This document shows positions 42,335-51,392 of a stretch of DNA of 64,000 bases, one piece after another (positions within the stretch are counted from its first letter, which is position 1; the number at the start of each line of letters is the position of its first letter). The notes beneath the pieces were generated by a model. That model was given only the letters and a program-made list of their open reading frames with translations, did not search any database and was not told the DNA's origin. The stretch is taken from NCBI RefSeq assembly GCF_044542075.1, contig NZ_JBITTU010000002.1:62001-126000 (forward strand), read 5' to 3'. The DNA comes from Leeuwenhoekiella sp044542075 (GTDB taxonomy: Bacteria > Bacteroidota > Bacteroidia > Flavobacteriales > Flavobacteriaceae). The position numbers and the translations under genes were made by a program.

Positions 42335-42904
42335 TTAAGATCGTTGCTTTTTATTGTTGAAGCATAAATTAATAATTTCGTTTATGCGTTTGTGTCGAGT
42401 ATCCTGACGTTTAGCCTGATTAAGCCAGTAGAGATAACTTTTTTGATATCCCTTTGCGAAATTTTGATAATTGTCAAAAGCTTCTGGATTATTAGTGAAT
42501 GCAACCTGTAGATCTTCAGGTATAATGCCTTCTTCTACATTGTCAAGAGCTGTCCACGAACCATTATCTTTTGCAGTTATTATAGCCTTATGTCCGCTTG
42601 GATGAATTAAATCATCTTTATATAGTTCTTCTACATAGCCTTTGTTAACGGCACTCCAGACGCTTTTTGGCTTACGTTTGCAGAAATACTGCTTACGTCT
42701 TTTATCATCCAGTTTGCGTACCGTGCTGTCAATCCATCCGTAACAGATCGCAACTTTTACTGCCTCTTCCCATCGCATACTTTCTTCTTCACAGGCTACT
42801 TTATAGAAAATTAATTCTACTCCTGAGCTAGAATCGTGATTTAAATGTAACCACGCTCGCCATGCTTCAGCATTTTTGAAATAAAGTAGCGGTAGATAAG
42901 ACAT
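42335..42904 (-). CDS. YdeI/OmpD-associated-family protein
   Basis: 189-residue member of the YdeI (bacteriocin-protection-like) family. ATG 42904 is chosen over the TTG at 42928, which lies inside the upstream gene. Family segments visible: LPLLYFKNAEAWRAWLHLNH at the start, AICYGWIDS near 53, and a C-terminal helical region with YWLNQAKRQDTRHKRI near 157-172, where amide/peptide-binding residues occur. Biochemical role is unclear. The start overlaps the M1 peptidase stop by one base or so, so the two are co-translated. Confidence 0.85.
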   Translation of the reverse strand: MSYLPLLYFKNAEAWRAWLHLNHDSSSGVELIFYKVACEEESMRWEEAVKVAICYGWIDSTVRKLDDKRRKQYFCKRKPKSVWSAVNKGYVEELYKDDLIHPSGHKAIITAKDNGSWTALDNVEEGIIPEDLQVAFTNNPEAFDNYQNFAKGYQKSYLYWLNQAKRQDTRHKRINEIINLCFNNKKQRS

Positions 42905-42905
42905 G

Positions 42906-44600
42906 TTATTTTGTTTCTCTTGATTCAATATAAAAATCAGGATCTACTTTAAAATCGGTAATAGTTTTTTCAAATGATTCAGATTGCCATTCTGCAGTTG
43001 GAGTAATCCATTTTTCTATACCATTTACGTTAACCTGAACCGGCATATCAAAACCTTCAACGATATCAACATATCTAAATTCTAGTGTGTTTTCTTTGAT
43101 TTTATATTGTAATTCAGGAATTAATATAGTGCGTAAATACTGATCCCAAAATTGGGTTAGATTAATCCCACTTTCTTTACTTATATAATTTTCAACCTGA
43201 GCAGAGGTAACCGTCTGGTGATAGAATTCGGTATTTAATCCTCTCAAAATTTGGCGCCATTTTTCGTTATCTTCAATGAGTTGACGTAACGTGTGCAAGA
43301 TATTAGCGCCTTTATAATACATATCACCGCTACCTTCCTGATCTACCCCATATGTTCCTATAATAGGGCGGTCATTGCTAATTGCAAAACGAGTACCTAT
43401 TACATATTCTGCAGAAGCTTCCTTTCCAAAATAATAATCAACATATAGATTTTCTGAGTACGCAGTAAACCCTTCGTGAACCCACATATCTGCTACATCC
43501 TTATTAGTTATGTTGTTTGCAAACCACTCGTGACCAGACTCGTGGATAATTATAAAATCAAATTTTAGTCCCCATCCAGACCCGGAAAGATCGCGACCTA
43601 AATAGCCATTCTCATAGCGGTTTCCGTAGGTTACATTACTTTGATGCTCCATACCTAAATAGGGCACTTCAACCAACTTGTAGCCATCCTCGTAGAAAGG
43701 ATAAGGACCAAACCAATGCTCAAAAGCTTTGAGCATCATAGGCACCTGTTTAAATTGCTTTTTTGCCTTTTCTAGATTTTCTTTTAATACATAATAGTTT
43801 AAATCTAATACACCTTTTTCGCCAGTATATGTTTCAGAAAAATGGGCATAGTCAGCTACGTCTGCACTTACTGCATAACTATTTATAGGGTTCTTAACCG
43901 TCCAGTTATAAGTTGTAGTTTCATTAGTAGATGTAGAATCAACTAGTTTACCATTGCCGATAGCCATAAGTCCCTTTGGTACGGTTAAGTGCAAGTCTAA
44001 ACCACTAACCTCATCATACGGAATATCTTTATTGGGCCACCAAATAGAGGGTCCAATCCCTTGATTTGCATTGGCTGCAAAAGTTTTTCCGTTGGCATCT
44101 TCTTGCCAGGTCCAGCCGCCATCCCATGGAAGTCTGGCTCCAACAACAGGAATACCTTCAAAAGTAAGTTCTAATGTGTTTTTTGCACCTTTCTTTTGTT
44201 TTTTTAATAGCGTTATAAAATGAGCAGCACCTTCATTGGTAAAAGATAAGGTCTTACCATCTTGAGCCGCGCGTATTAACTTCATAGGTTTTTGCAGATC
44301 AATTTGAAGTGTCTGATTAGGTTTTAATACCTCATAACTGACTGTATTTACTCCGGAAATAAATTCTTTATCAGGTTCAATAGATACGGCTAAATCATAA
44401 TGAGTTACATCCCACCATTCGCGTTCTGGAGTTATACTTCCTCGCAGCGTGTCTGCACGAGTATATTTATTTTGTATTGCCTGAGCCTCTGCGCAACTGC
44501 TAAAAAGTAAGATTATTAACAGCGCTGACATTAAATTTTTAATACTAAAGGTTTTAAACAAGAGCGTAGCGTTTTTTGATTTGAAATATAAAATGAGCAT
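42906..44600 (-). CDS. M1 family metallopeptidase (aminopeptidase)
   Basis: Zinc aminopeptidase of the M1 (gluzincin) family, 564 residues as drawn. The zinc site is H353-E354-S-G-H357 with the third ligand E376 18 residues on, in WVHEGFTAY. The exopeptidase motif GxMEN is changed to GMEHQ (316-320). A hydrophobic stretch ending FSSCAEAQ (Cys36) marks a lipoprotein or signal peptide. The start is uncertain: ATG 44600 gives a long N-region, and ATG 44531 gives MSALLIILLFSSC with no positive charge. It lacks the C-terminal helical domain of full-length aminopeptidase N. Upstream 93 bases hold no clear promoter. Confidence 0.88.
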   Translation of the reverse strand: MLILYFKSKNATLLFKTFSIKNLMSALLIILLFSSCAEAQAIQNKYTRADTLRGSITPEREWWDVTHYDLAVSIEPDKEFISGVNTVSYEVLKPNQTLQIDLQKPMKLIRAAQDGKTLSFTNEGAAHFITLLKKQKKGAKNTLELTFEGIPVVGARLPWDGGWTWQEDANGKTFAANANQGIGPSIWWPNKDIPYDEVSGLDLHLTVPKGLMAIGNGKLVDSTSTNETTTYNWTVKNPINSYAVSADVADYAHFSETYTGEKGVLDLNYYVLKENLEKAKKQFKQVPMMLKAFEHWFGPYPFYEDGYKLVEVPYLGMEHQSNVTYGNRYENGYLGRDLSGSGWGLKFDFIIIHESGHEWFANNITNKDVADMWVHEGFTAYSENLYVDYYFGKEASAEYVIGTRFAISNDRPIIGTYGVDQEGSGDMYYKGANILHTLRQLIEDNEKWRQILRGLNTEFYHQTVTSAQVENYISKESGINLTQFWDQYLRTILIPELQYKIKENTLEFRYVDIVEGFDMPVQVNVNGIEKWITPTAEWQSESFEKTITDFKVDPDFYIESRETK

Positions 44601-44693
44601 CTAATTATTTATAAGCAAGACTTTATTAATTTTTGAATTAGCCATTTTTAAAAGCATTCTCAAAAGTAAAAGTACTTATCTATTTAAAGATTT

Positions 44694-46043
44694 CTATCGG
44701 AGTATCGCATTAGGAAAAACAACCAGACTTTCGTGACCATTTGCACCAACGGCAGCCACACCAAAGAATGAATTATCTATTACAATACCATTTAATGTTG
44801 CTTCAGAAACATCACCTACAAACCTGCTATGATCCCAGGTAGGTGAGGTAGTGTCTCTCCAATAGATTTTATAGCCTGCAGCACCATCAACTTTAGACCA
44901 TTTAAGTTTTACATCGGCCTCAACAATGCCGCCTATTTCAACAGTTTTCGGCGATGGAGGAGCCCAGGCAAGACTTGCTAAATTTATCGCGTTAACTGCG
45001 GTAAGCTTTGCTGCATAAGGAAAGTTTACGTGTTCTACTGTATCCCCATATTCAATACCGTCTTCGATACGAATATCTTGATGTTGTTGTGTGTAATTTT
45101 CGTGAGCTTCCATAATACGTATTCCGGCGAAGCCTAAATCATTAAAAGGCCTGTGGTGACCACCTCTACCAAAACGATCTAAACGATAGATCATCATCGG
45201 GTTCATTTCGGGCATATAATCAGATACATTTTTATGAATATAACGTGCTAACTGGCGTGAAATACCATCAACTTCACCGCCATAAAATCTGCGAGCATTG
45301 CGTTGTTTTTCAGTTTCATTAGCGGGAACGGGCTCTGAAAAAATTCTAAAATCTCGATTGCTAATTACACCGTCAACACCTTCAATGTTACCAATCATGT
45401 CATTATTTAAGATTCCGATGATATCCCAGCCTTTACTTTTTGCATAATCAGCAAGACCTTTCCCACCAAATAGGCCCTGTTCTTCACCAGAAAGTCCTAC
45501 ATAAATTATGCTGTTCTCAAACTTATATTTAGAGAGAACACGTGCTGCTTCTAAAGTGCCGGCCATACCGCTGGCATTGTCATTAGCTCCGGGAGCGTCT
45601 GTCTCAAAGTCCATCGTATTGCTAGCGCGCGAATCGATATCGCCACTCATTATAACATAACGATTGGGATATTTTGTTCCGCGCTGAATGGCAACCACAT
45701 TTACAACATAGGTTTCTTTAGGAATGCGATTTCCCATTTCTGGAGTAACTAAATCTTTCTGGTAAAAAACCTCAAGACACGAGTTGCAGTTTTTAGAGGT
45801 TTTCTCAAATTCTGCTTTAATATATCTCCGGGCAGCACCTATACCGCGCGTGTCACTAAGAGTATCGCTAAACGTGTTACGTGTGCCAAAATCTGCGAGC
45901 GCACGCACATCTTTTTCAATATTAGTAGCAGAGACTGCGTCAATGATTCCGTAGATGCGTAAATCTGTTTCTGATGGAACATTATTTTGGGCTAATAAAG
46001 ACCCAAAACACAAAAGGAATGCAAAAGTGTAAGCGATTTTCAT
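44694..46043 (-). CDS. M28 family metallopeptidase with C-terminal FN3-like domain
   Basis: Exported aminopeptidase-like protein, 449 residues, signal peptide at 1-19 (FAFLLCFGSLLAQ). M28 zinc-site features are GDIDSRAS at 134-141, where the first ligand, usually His, is D135; D154 in PGANDNASG; E187-E188 in SGEEQG; a distal Asp in NDMIG; and the C-terminal His in MEAHENYTQQH. The last 90 residues (from about 360) look like a fibronectin type III domain (KLKWSKVDGAAGYKIYWRD). The His-to-Asp change seems deliberate, because the rest of the site is whole. It follows the trehalose gene by 19 bases. Confidence 0.87.
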   Translation of the reverse strand: MKIAYTFAFLLCFGSLLAQNNVPSETDLRIYGIIDAVSATNIEKDVRALADFGTRNTFSDTLSDTRGIGAARRYIKAEFEKTSKNCNSCLEVFYQKDLVTPEMGNRIPKETYVVNVVAIQRGTKYPNRYVIMSGDIDSRASNTMDFETDAPGANDNASGMAGTLEAARVLSKYKFENSIIYVGLSGEEQGLFGGKGLADYAKSKGWDIIGILNNDMIGNIEGVDGVISNRDFRIFSEPVPANETEKQRNARRFYGGEVDGISRQLARYIHKNVSDYMPEMNPMMIYRLDRFGRGGHHRPFNDLGFAGIRIMEAHENYTQQHQDIRIEDGIEYGDTVEHVNFPYAAKLTAVNAINLASLAWAPPSPKTVEIGGIVEADVKLKWSKVDGAAGYKIYWRDTTSPTWDHSRFVGDVSEATLNGIVIDNSFFGVAAVGANGHESLVVFPNAILR

Positions 46044-46062
46044 GATTATATTTTACTTTTTT

Positions 46063-48270
46063 TTAGTCTTGAGCAGCAAATTTCTTTAATAAATCACGTA
46101 CACGATCGGTATCATCTACATAATATTTTGCAGCCGTTTTTTGTAAACCTACCTTTATAGTGTAGGCCTCGTTGGGCAAATCCTGAAACATATACTCATC
46201 TGTCCAGTCATCACCTATTGCAAACTGAAAGGTATAGTCTTTTTCAAAAATATGCTTTGTCACCGCTTTTCCTTTATGAATGGTACTGTTTTTAATTTCA
46301 AGAACTTTGTTTCCGTCTAAAACTCCCAAATCATTATTAGCAGAAAGTTCTTTTAAAACTGAAGAAAGCTCACTTGCTCTAATTTCACCTAAATCAGGAT
46401 CTGCATTGCGATAATGCCAGGCCAGACTGTAGTTTTTTTCTTCAATAAATGTACCTGCAGTACGGTCTACAAACTTTTCTAAAATAGGTCGCACTGTATC
46501 CATCCAATCGTTTTTTAGATTCTCTGTTACTGCCCATTCGCCTCCTGTAGGTCTCTTCCAGACGCCGTGCTCAGCAATTAGCGTAATTGGGATATCCTGC
46601 CACCAGGTTCCTAAGGTGTGGCGATCCCGGCCGCTAATGATTACCACTTCTGTATTGGGTTTAGCTTGAATGGTATTTACTAATTCGAGTAGATCATCAT
46701 CAGGGCTTGCATCTTCGGGATTGTTTACAAAAGCTCTCAAGGTGCCGTCATAATCTAAAAATAGGATGCGCTTCTCAGAATCTTTATAAGCAGCAAGCAT
46801 TTCATTTTCTTGATTTTCAGTCATACGTATAGCTTTCACAATATCAGATTTATGTTTTGTGTCGTTAAGGATTGTCATAAAATCATCTGCCCATTTTTCT
46901 ACATTGTAACGTTTCAGTCTTTTTTGTAAAAATTTATTGCGTTTTACCTGTTCTGCTTCGGGCATTTCTATAGCCTGCTTTAAAGCATCTGCTATTTCTT
47001 CAAAATTATTAGGGTTAATAATCAAAGCTTCACTCATTTCTTGTGCAGCACCTGCCATTTCACTCAAAATAAGCACACCGGTTTGATTTGTGCGGGTTGC
47101 AATATATTCTTTAGCAACCAGATTCATACCATCACGTATAGGCGTTAACAGTGCTACCTCACAAGTAGTATATAAGTCAATGAGATTTTCAAAAGGCATT
47201 GAACGATAGAAATACCAGATAGGCGTCCAGCTTACCGATGCAAATTTTCCGTTGATACGACCCACGAGTTCGTCAATTTCTTTTTTTAGTAATTGGTATT
47301 GTGGAACGTTAGAGCGGGAGGGAACTGCTAGCATTACAAGACGAACTTTCTCTTTAAACTCGGGGTACTTTTCTAAGAAATACTCGTAAGCTCTAAGACG
47401 ATTGGCAATACCTTTACTATAATCCAGACGGTCTATAGATAAAATCATTTTAGCGTCTGGGGTTGTATCTATATGCAAATCAAGTCTACGTTGTAATTCT
47501 GACTGATTTTTAGTAGCATCGTGTTTTGCCGCTGCTTCAGCAAATTTGTTATAATCAATACCCATTGGGAATGAGTTTACGGTAACAATGCGATCTTTTA
47601 AAGTAATCTCATTAAACCCTACTTCATGTCTTAAAATACGGGACACCGAACTTAAAAAATGACGCTGATAATCATAGGTGTGAAAGCCTATTAAGTCTGA
47701 ACCTAATAAACCTTTTAGAATTTCCTCTCTCCACGGAAGTGTTCTAAATACTTCATAAGACGGGAAGGGTATATGCAGAAAAAAACCTATTTGCACATCA
47801 GGGCGTTTCTTTTTAATCATTGCCGGAAGCAACATTAACTGGTAATCGTGCACCCACACGGTATCTCCTTCTTCTATATTGTCTAAAACAACTTCTGCGT
47901 ATTTTTCATTTACGGTAACATAACTCTGCCAGCTTTGTTTTTCAAATTCAGTATATTCCATAAAATAATGAAATAGCGGCCAGATGGTACGGTTGGAGAA
48001 GCCGTAATAAAAACCGTCTATATCTTCTTTAGTAAGTGATACAGGAATACATTGTTCTTTAATAGTTGCTTCGATAACATCATCAAGCAGATTTGCCGGT
48101 ATTTCTTCTTCGGTTAGACCGGTCCAGCCTATCCAAACTCCGTTGCTGTCTCTGTGTACAGACTTCATTCCGGTAGCTAAACCACCTACACTTGGAGTCG
48201 CATTAATTGTTTTGTTATCAATTTGTAACTGTAAGGGTAGTCGATTTGATATAATGATAGTTTTACTCAT
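46063..48270 (-). CDS. Fused trehalose-6-phosphate synthase/phosphatase
   Basis: 735-residue bifunctional enzyme making trehalose from UDP- (or GDP-) glucose and glucose 6-phosphate in the cytoplasm. Residues 1-470 form the GT20 OtsA domain (SNRLP at the start, VWVHDYQLMLLPAMI near 139, RLDYSKGI near 281, MNLVAKEY near 378). Residues 500-735 form the HAD-type OtsB phosphatase, with nucleophile Asp in FLDYDGTL near 506-513 and SGRDRHTLG near 552. Trehalose serves as osmoprotectant or reserve. Divergent from the GH15 gene across 104 bases. Confidence 0.95.
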   Translation of the reverse strand: MSKTIIISNRLPLQLQIDNKTINATPSVGGLATGMKSVHRDSNGVWIGWTGLTEEEIPANLLDDVIEATIKEQCIPVSLTKEDIDGFYYGFSNRTIWPLFHYFMEYTEFEKQSWQSYVTVNEKYAEVVLDNIEEGDTVWVHDYQLMLLPAMIKKKRPDVQIGFFLHIPFPSYEVFRTLPWREEILKGLLGSDLIGFHTYDYQRHFLSSVSRILRHEVGFNEITLKDRIVTVNSFPMGIDYNKFAEAAAKHDATKNQSELQRRLDLHIDTTPDAKMILSIDRLDYSKGIANRLRAYEYFLEKYPEFKEKVRLVMLAVPSRSNVPQYQLLKKEIDELVGRINGKFASVSWTPIWYFYRSMPFENLIDLYTTCEVALLTPIRDGMNLVAKEYIATRTNQTGVLILSEMAGAAQEMSEALIINPNNFEEIADALKQAIEMPEAEQVKRNKFLQKRLKRYNVEKWADDFMTILNDTKHKSDIVKAIRMTENQENEMLAAYKDSEKRILFLDYDGTLRAFVNNPEDASPDDDLLELVNTIQAKPNTEVVIISGRDRHTLGTWWQDIPITLIAEHGVWKRPTGGEWAVTENLKNDWMDTVRPILEKFVDRTAGTFIEEKNYSLAWHYRNADPDLGEIRASELSSVLKELSANNDLGVLDGNKVLEIKNSTIHKGKAVTKHIFEKDYTFQFAIGDDWTDEYMFQDLPNEAYTIKVGLQKTAAKYYVDDTDRVRDLLKKFAAQD

Positions 48271-48326
48271 AAAAACGGGAGATAGCGGATTAATTTTTTT
48301 GTTAATGCTTAAATTTCGGAAAACAA

Positions 48327-48366
48327 TAGCTTTTAAGCTACCCGTTTAATAGAACTTTAGAACTTT
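48327..48366. repeat. Palindrome and tandem 8-mer between the trehalose and GH15 genes
   Basis: TAGCTT-TT-AAGCTA at 48327-48340 and two abutting copies of AGAACTTT at 48351-48366, all within the divergent promoter region. No TAnnTTTG match found nearby. Confidence 0.35.
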
Positions 48367-48374
48367 AAATATTT

Positions 48375-50174
48375 ATGGATAATTTAAATTATGGAATAAT
48401 AGGAAATTGTAGAAGTGCAGCTTTGATATCTGATAAAGGATCAATAGACTGGTGTTGTTTACCCATTTTTGATTCTCCTTCAGTTTTTGCAAAATTACTT
48501 GATGAGCAGAAAGGCGGATTTCAAAGTTTTGATGTAAATGATGATTATACAATTACCCAAAAATACATGTGGGATACTAACATCTTGCGTACTATGTACG
48601 ACAATGGTGAGGATGCCTTTGAAGTTTTTGATTTTATGCCGCGTTATGAAAAACCAGACGGTAAATTTTATGCTCCGCCAGATATAATACGTTTTATTAG
48701 ATTAGTTAAAGGTAAGCCTTCATTTATTTGTAAGTACGATCCCAAATTAGAGTATGCTAAGAATAAGACTATAACAGTTGATAAAACAAATTATATAGAG
48801 AGTTATACCGAGGAAGGAAAGTATGACTCACTGTACTTATATACAGATATAGATCACAGTTCTATATTAGAAGGAGCTAAGATTTCATTAGAAAGCAACG
48901 CTTTTGTTTTGATGTCTTATCACGAGAAATTGATGGAACAGTCGTTAGATAGGGCCTATTTAAAATTTCAGCGTACAAAAGTGTACTGGATGAACTGGTC
49001 TGACAAAACCACAAAATACAGTTTGTATCAGAAAGAAATAATGCGAAGTGCGCTCACCTTAAAAGCACTTACGTTTGAAAAGTCTGGGGCTGTACTTGCA
49101 GCGGCTACTACCTCTTTACCCGAAACCATAGGGGAGGTACGCAACTGGGATTATAGGTTTTGCTGGGTGCGGGACGCCTCAATGGTAATACGAGTAATTT
49201 CTAGTCTTGGGCACACAAAATCTGCTCGTAAATTTTTACAATTTATCATAGATACACTGCCAGACAAAGATGAGAAAATGCAGATTATGTATGGTATTAA
49301 TGGTGAAAAAACACTTACCGAAGAAACCTTAGATCATCTTTCTGGATATAAAGATTCTGCTCCGGTGCGTATAGGTAATGCCGCTTATGTTCAAAAACAA
49401 AATGATATTTACGGAATTTTGATGGAGGTGATCTATCAGCAATTCGTTCAGTTTGAGACTACACTAGACAATAGTGAAGAATTGTGGATGATTATTCTGG
49501 GTATTGTAAAAATTGTAAAACAACACTGGAAAGAAGCAGATAAAGGAATCTGGGAGTTGCGTACTGAAGATCGTCATTTTACTTTCTCAAAACTTCTTTG
49601 CTGGGTAGCAATAGACCGGGCCATTAAAATAGCTTGTGTTTTAGAACGCGGAAATCTAGGAGAATGGGAAGATCTACGTAAAGAAATACACGATGATATT
49701 TGTGCTAATGCGTGGAGTGAAAAAAAACAAGCCTATACTCAATCCTACGGTTCTGAAGATTTAGATGCATCTACATTGCTTATGGAGCAATATGGCTTTC
49801 TAGACGCTAAAGACCCGCGTTATATCTCTACTGTAGAAGCTACAGAGCGGGAGTTGTGTAAAGACGGTTTGATGTATCGTTATAAAAATAATGATGATTT
49901 TGGCGAGCCTAACAGTTCTTTTACCATTTGTACGTTTTGGCTAATTGATAGTCTGTATAAAATAGGAGAAGAGGAAAAAGCAATTCGTTATTTTGATCAG
50001 CTACTCTCGTATAGCAATCATCTAGGACTCTTTAGTGAAGATATAGATTTTAAAACAAAGCGTTTACTCGGGAATTTTCCGCAGGCTTACTCTCATTTAG
50101 CGCTTATAGAAACCGCAGCTAATTTTTCTAAACACAGCACTAATAAAGAACACTTTAAACCTATCGTTTATTAA
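48375..50174 (+). CDS. Glycoside hydrolase family 15 (trehalase/glucoamylase-like)
   Basis: (alpha/alpha)6-barrel glucosidase of 599 residues without signal peptide, so cytoplasmic. It starts NYGIIGNCRSAALISDKGSIDWCCLP, typical of the GH15 group that includes microbial trehalases and glucodextranases. Key segments are NWDYRFCWVRDASM near 257-270 and the GLFSEDID region near 553-560 that should hold the catalytic base Glu. Location opposite the trehalose-6-P synthase/phosphatase suggests trehalase activity, though glucoamylase or isomaltose-type specificity cannot be excluded. A bidirectional terminator follows. Confidence 0.9.
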   Translation: MDNLNYGIIGNCRSAALISDKGSIDWCCLPIFDSPSVFAKLLDEQKGGFQSFDVNDDYTITQKYMWDTNILRTMYDNGEDAFEVFDFMPRYEKPDGKFYAPPDIIRFIRLVKGKPSFICKYDPKLEYAKNKTITVDKTNYIESYTEEGKYDSLYLYTDIDHSSILEGAKISLESNAFVLMSYHEKLMEQSLDRAYLKFQRTKVYWMNWSDKTTKYSLYQKEIMRSALTLKALTFEKSGAVLAAATTSLPETIGEVRNWDYRFCWVRDASMVIRVISSLGHTKSARKFLQFIIDTLPDKDEKMQIMYGINGEKTLTEETLDHLSGYKDSAPVRIGNAAYVQKQNDIYGILMEVIYQQFVQFETTLDNSEELWMIILGIVKIVKQHWKEADKGIWELRTEDRHFTFSKLLCWVAIDRAIKIACVLERGNLGEWEDLRKEIHDDICANAWSEKKQAYTQSYGSEDLDASTLLMEQYGFLDAKDPRYISTVEATERELCKDGLMYRYKNNDDFGEPNSSFTICTFWLIDSLYKIGEEEKAIRYFDQLLSYSNHLGLFSEDIDFKTKRLLGNFPQAYSHLALIETAANFSKHSTNKEHFKPIVY

Positions 50175-50192
50175 AGTGTAATGCTTAAGCAT

Positions 50193-50222
50193 AAAAAAAC
50201 CGGTCGTTTGACCGGTTTTTTT
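50193..50222. terminator. Bidirectional terminator between GH15 and the kinase-like gene
   Basis: Perfect 13-bp stem (50193-50205 with 50210-50222, AAAAAAACCGGTC and complement) and GTTT loop, with A and T tracts on both sides. Confidence 0.88.
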
Positions 50223-50224
50223 AT

Positions 50225-51298
50225 TTAATATCGTGCTTGCATAATTCGCTTCATACTCACATCTTCATAATTACGTTTTACAAAGGCAAGAGCTGTTTTT
50301 ACAATTTGCCCCATAGATTGGGCTCGTTTAAATTTCATATCCATAGTGTACTCGTACAATTGACCACGAAGGTTGTGTAAGTTTTCTTCGGTAGAGATGG
50401 TATCCTGACTCATACATTTAAGAAGTCTACGCAATCTGTTTTTTGATGTTATAATACGTTTAGCCAATACTGCGCGCTCTTCCTCACGGTATTGCTCTAT
50501 AGATTTATCACGCAGACGGTTAGATACGAGATCAACCATTTTAAAGTTTTCTTTAAAAATATGAGGTTTGTATACTTTATAATTTCCTTCAAAACACTGC
50601 TGGTCAAAATCTATAGCACGTATTTTATATTTAATATGATCAAAATCATGAGTAGGAATAACCACATAATTATACGAGCGCATATCACCCAAAAGTAGTA
50701 TCATGCAACGCTCGTTAAATTTTACAAATTCTTTTGCAAGTTGGGCTTTGCCCACATCATCACATTTGTCTAAATATTCAGAAATAAAAACATCACCGGG
50801 AATTCCTACTATATGCTCTTCAATCAACGTGTCTTTATAAACCAGAAAGTTAATACGGTTAGGAGATAAAATATGTTCTAGGTCTAGACCATAAACTCTA
50901 CTGGCGTCTGCCTTTTTAACATAGAAGTAGGTATAGTTATCATTATAGATATTATTTATTTTGATACGGAAGGGTTTTGAGTTTCCAAACGTGCAATAGT
51001 CAATCGCAGCAACTTTTAAGAAAGGTAACATGCTTTCGCTACCATCTGAGTGTAGGATGGTATACACCCGTTTTAAACTTTCTTCAAGTTCCTCGCGCTC
51101 AAATTCAGAATAATAAACACTTATCCATAAGGTGTCATTGTCATTCTTGTCATAAATATTTATTCCGCCAGAAAACCGCAGAAGATCTTCGTAAAATACA
51201 GGTATTTTAATTTCCCTATTATACTTAGTCAAATACTCTTTGAGAGTATCATTAATAGGGTAAGTAGGTTTTTTACGTGACATTAATTTGTCTTCCAT
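50225..51298 (-). CDS. Conserved hypothetical protein with kinase-fold-like motifs
   Basis: Not a named family for me. From ATG 51298 it is 357 residues, cytoplasmic, without membrane segments. The middle reads like the catalytic core of an atypical protein/aminoglycoside kinase: a lysine pair at K128-K129 in YFYVKKAD (beta-3-like), a catalytic-loop pattern GD205-x4-N210 in LLLGDMRSYN, and a metal-binding-like ID230-F-D232 20 residues later. The C-terminus (about 262-357) is basic and helical. A start at 51424 would run across the -7 element at 51317-51324 and is rejected. Convergent with GH15, divergent from an ABC ATPase. Substrate unknown; kinase activity is inferred from motifs only. Confidence 0.7.
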   Translation of the reverse strand: MEDKLMSRKKPTYPINDTLKEYLTKYNREIKIPVFYEDLLRFSGGINIYDKNDNDTLWISVYYSEFEREELEESLKRVYTILHSDGSESMLPFLKVAAIDYCTFGNSKPFRIKINNIYNDNYTYFYVKKADASRVYGLDLEHILSPNRINFLVYKDTLIEEHIVGIPGDVFISEYLDKCDDVGKAQLAKEFVKFNERCMILLLGDMRSYNYVVIPTHDFDHIKYKIRAIDFDQQCFEGNYKVYKPHIFKENFKMVDLVSNRLRDKSIEQYREEERAVLAKRIITSKNRLRRLLKCMSQDTISTEENLHNLRGQLYEYTMDMKFKRAQSMGQIVKTALAFVKRNYEDVSMKRIMQARY

Positions 51299-51316
51299 AG
51301 TCAAAAGGGATTTGTA

Positions 51317-51324
51317 CAAAGGTA
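51317..51324 (-). promoter_or_regulatory. -7 element (TACCTTTG, minus strand)
   Basis: Exact TAnnTTTG on the minus strand, 18 bases before the ATG at 51298; supports that start. Confidence 0.5.
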
Positions 51325-51392
51325 AATAAGTGCTGTAACAAAACAGGCATGTGCTCGTCTTGTTAAAGTACGCTAATCTTAAAATTACGCTT

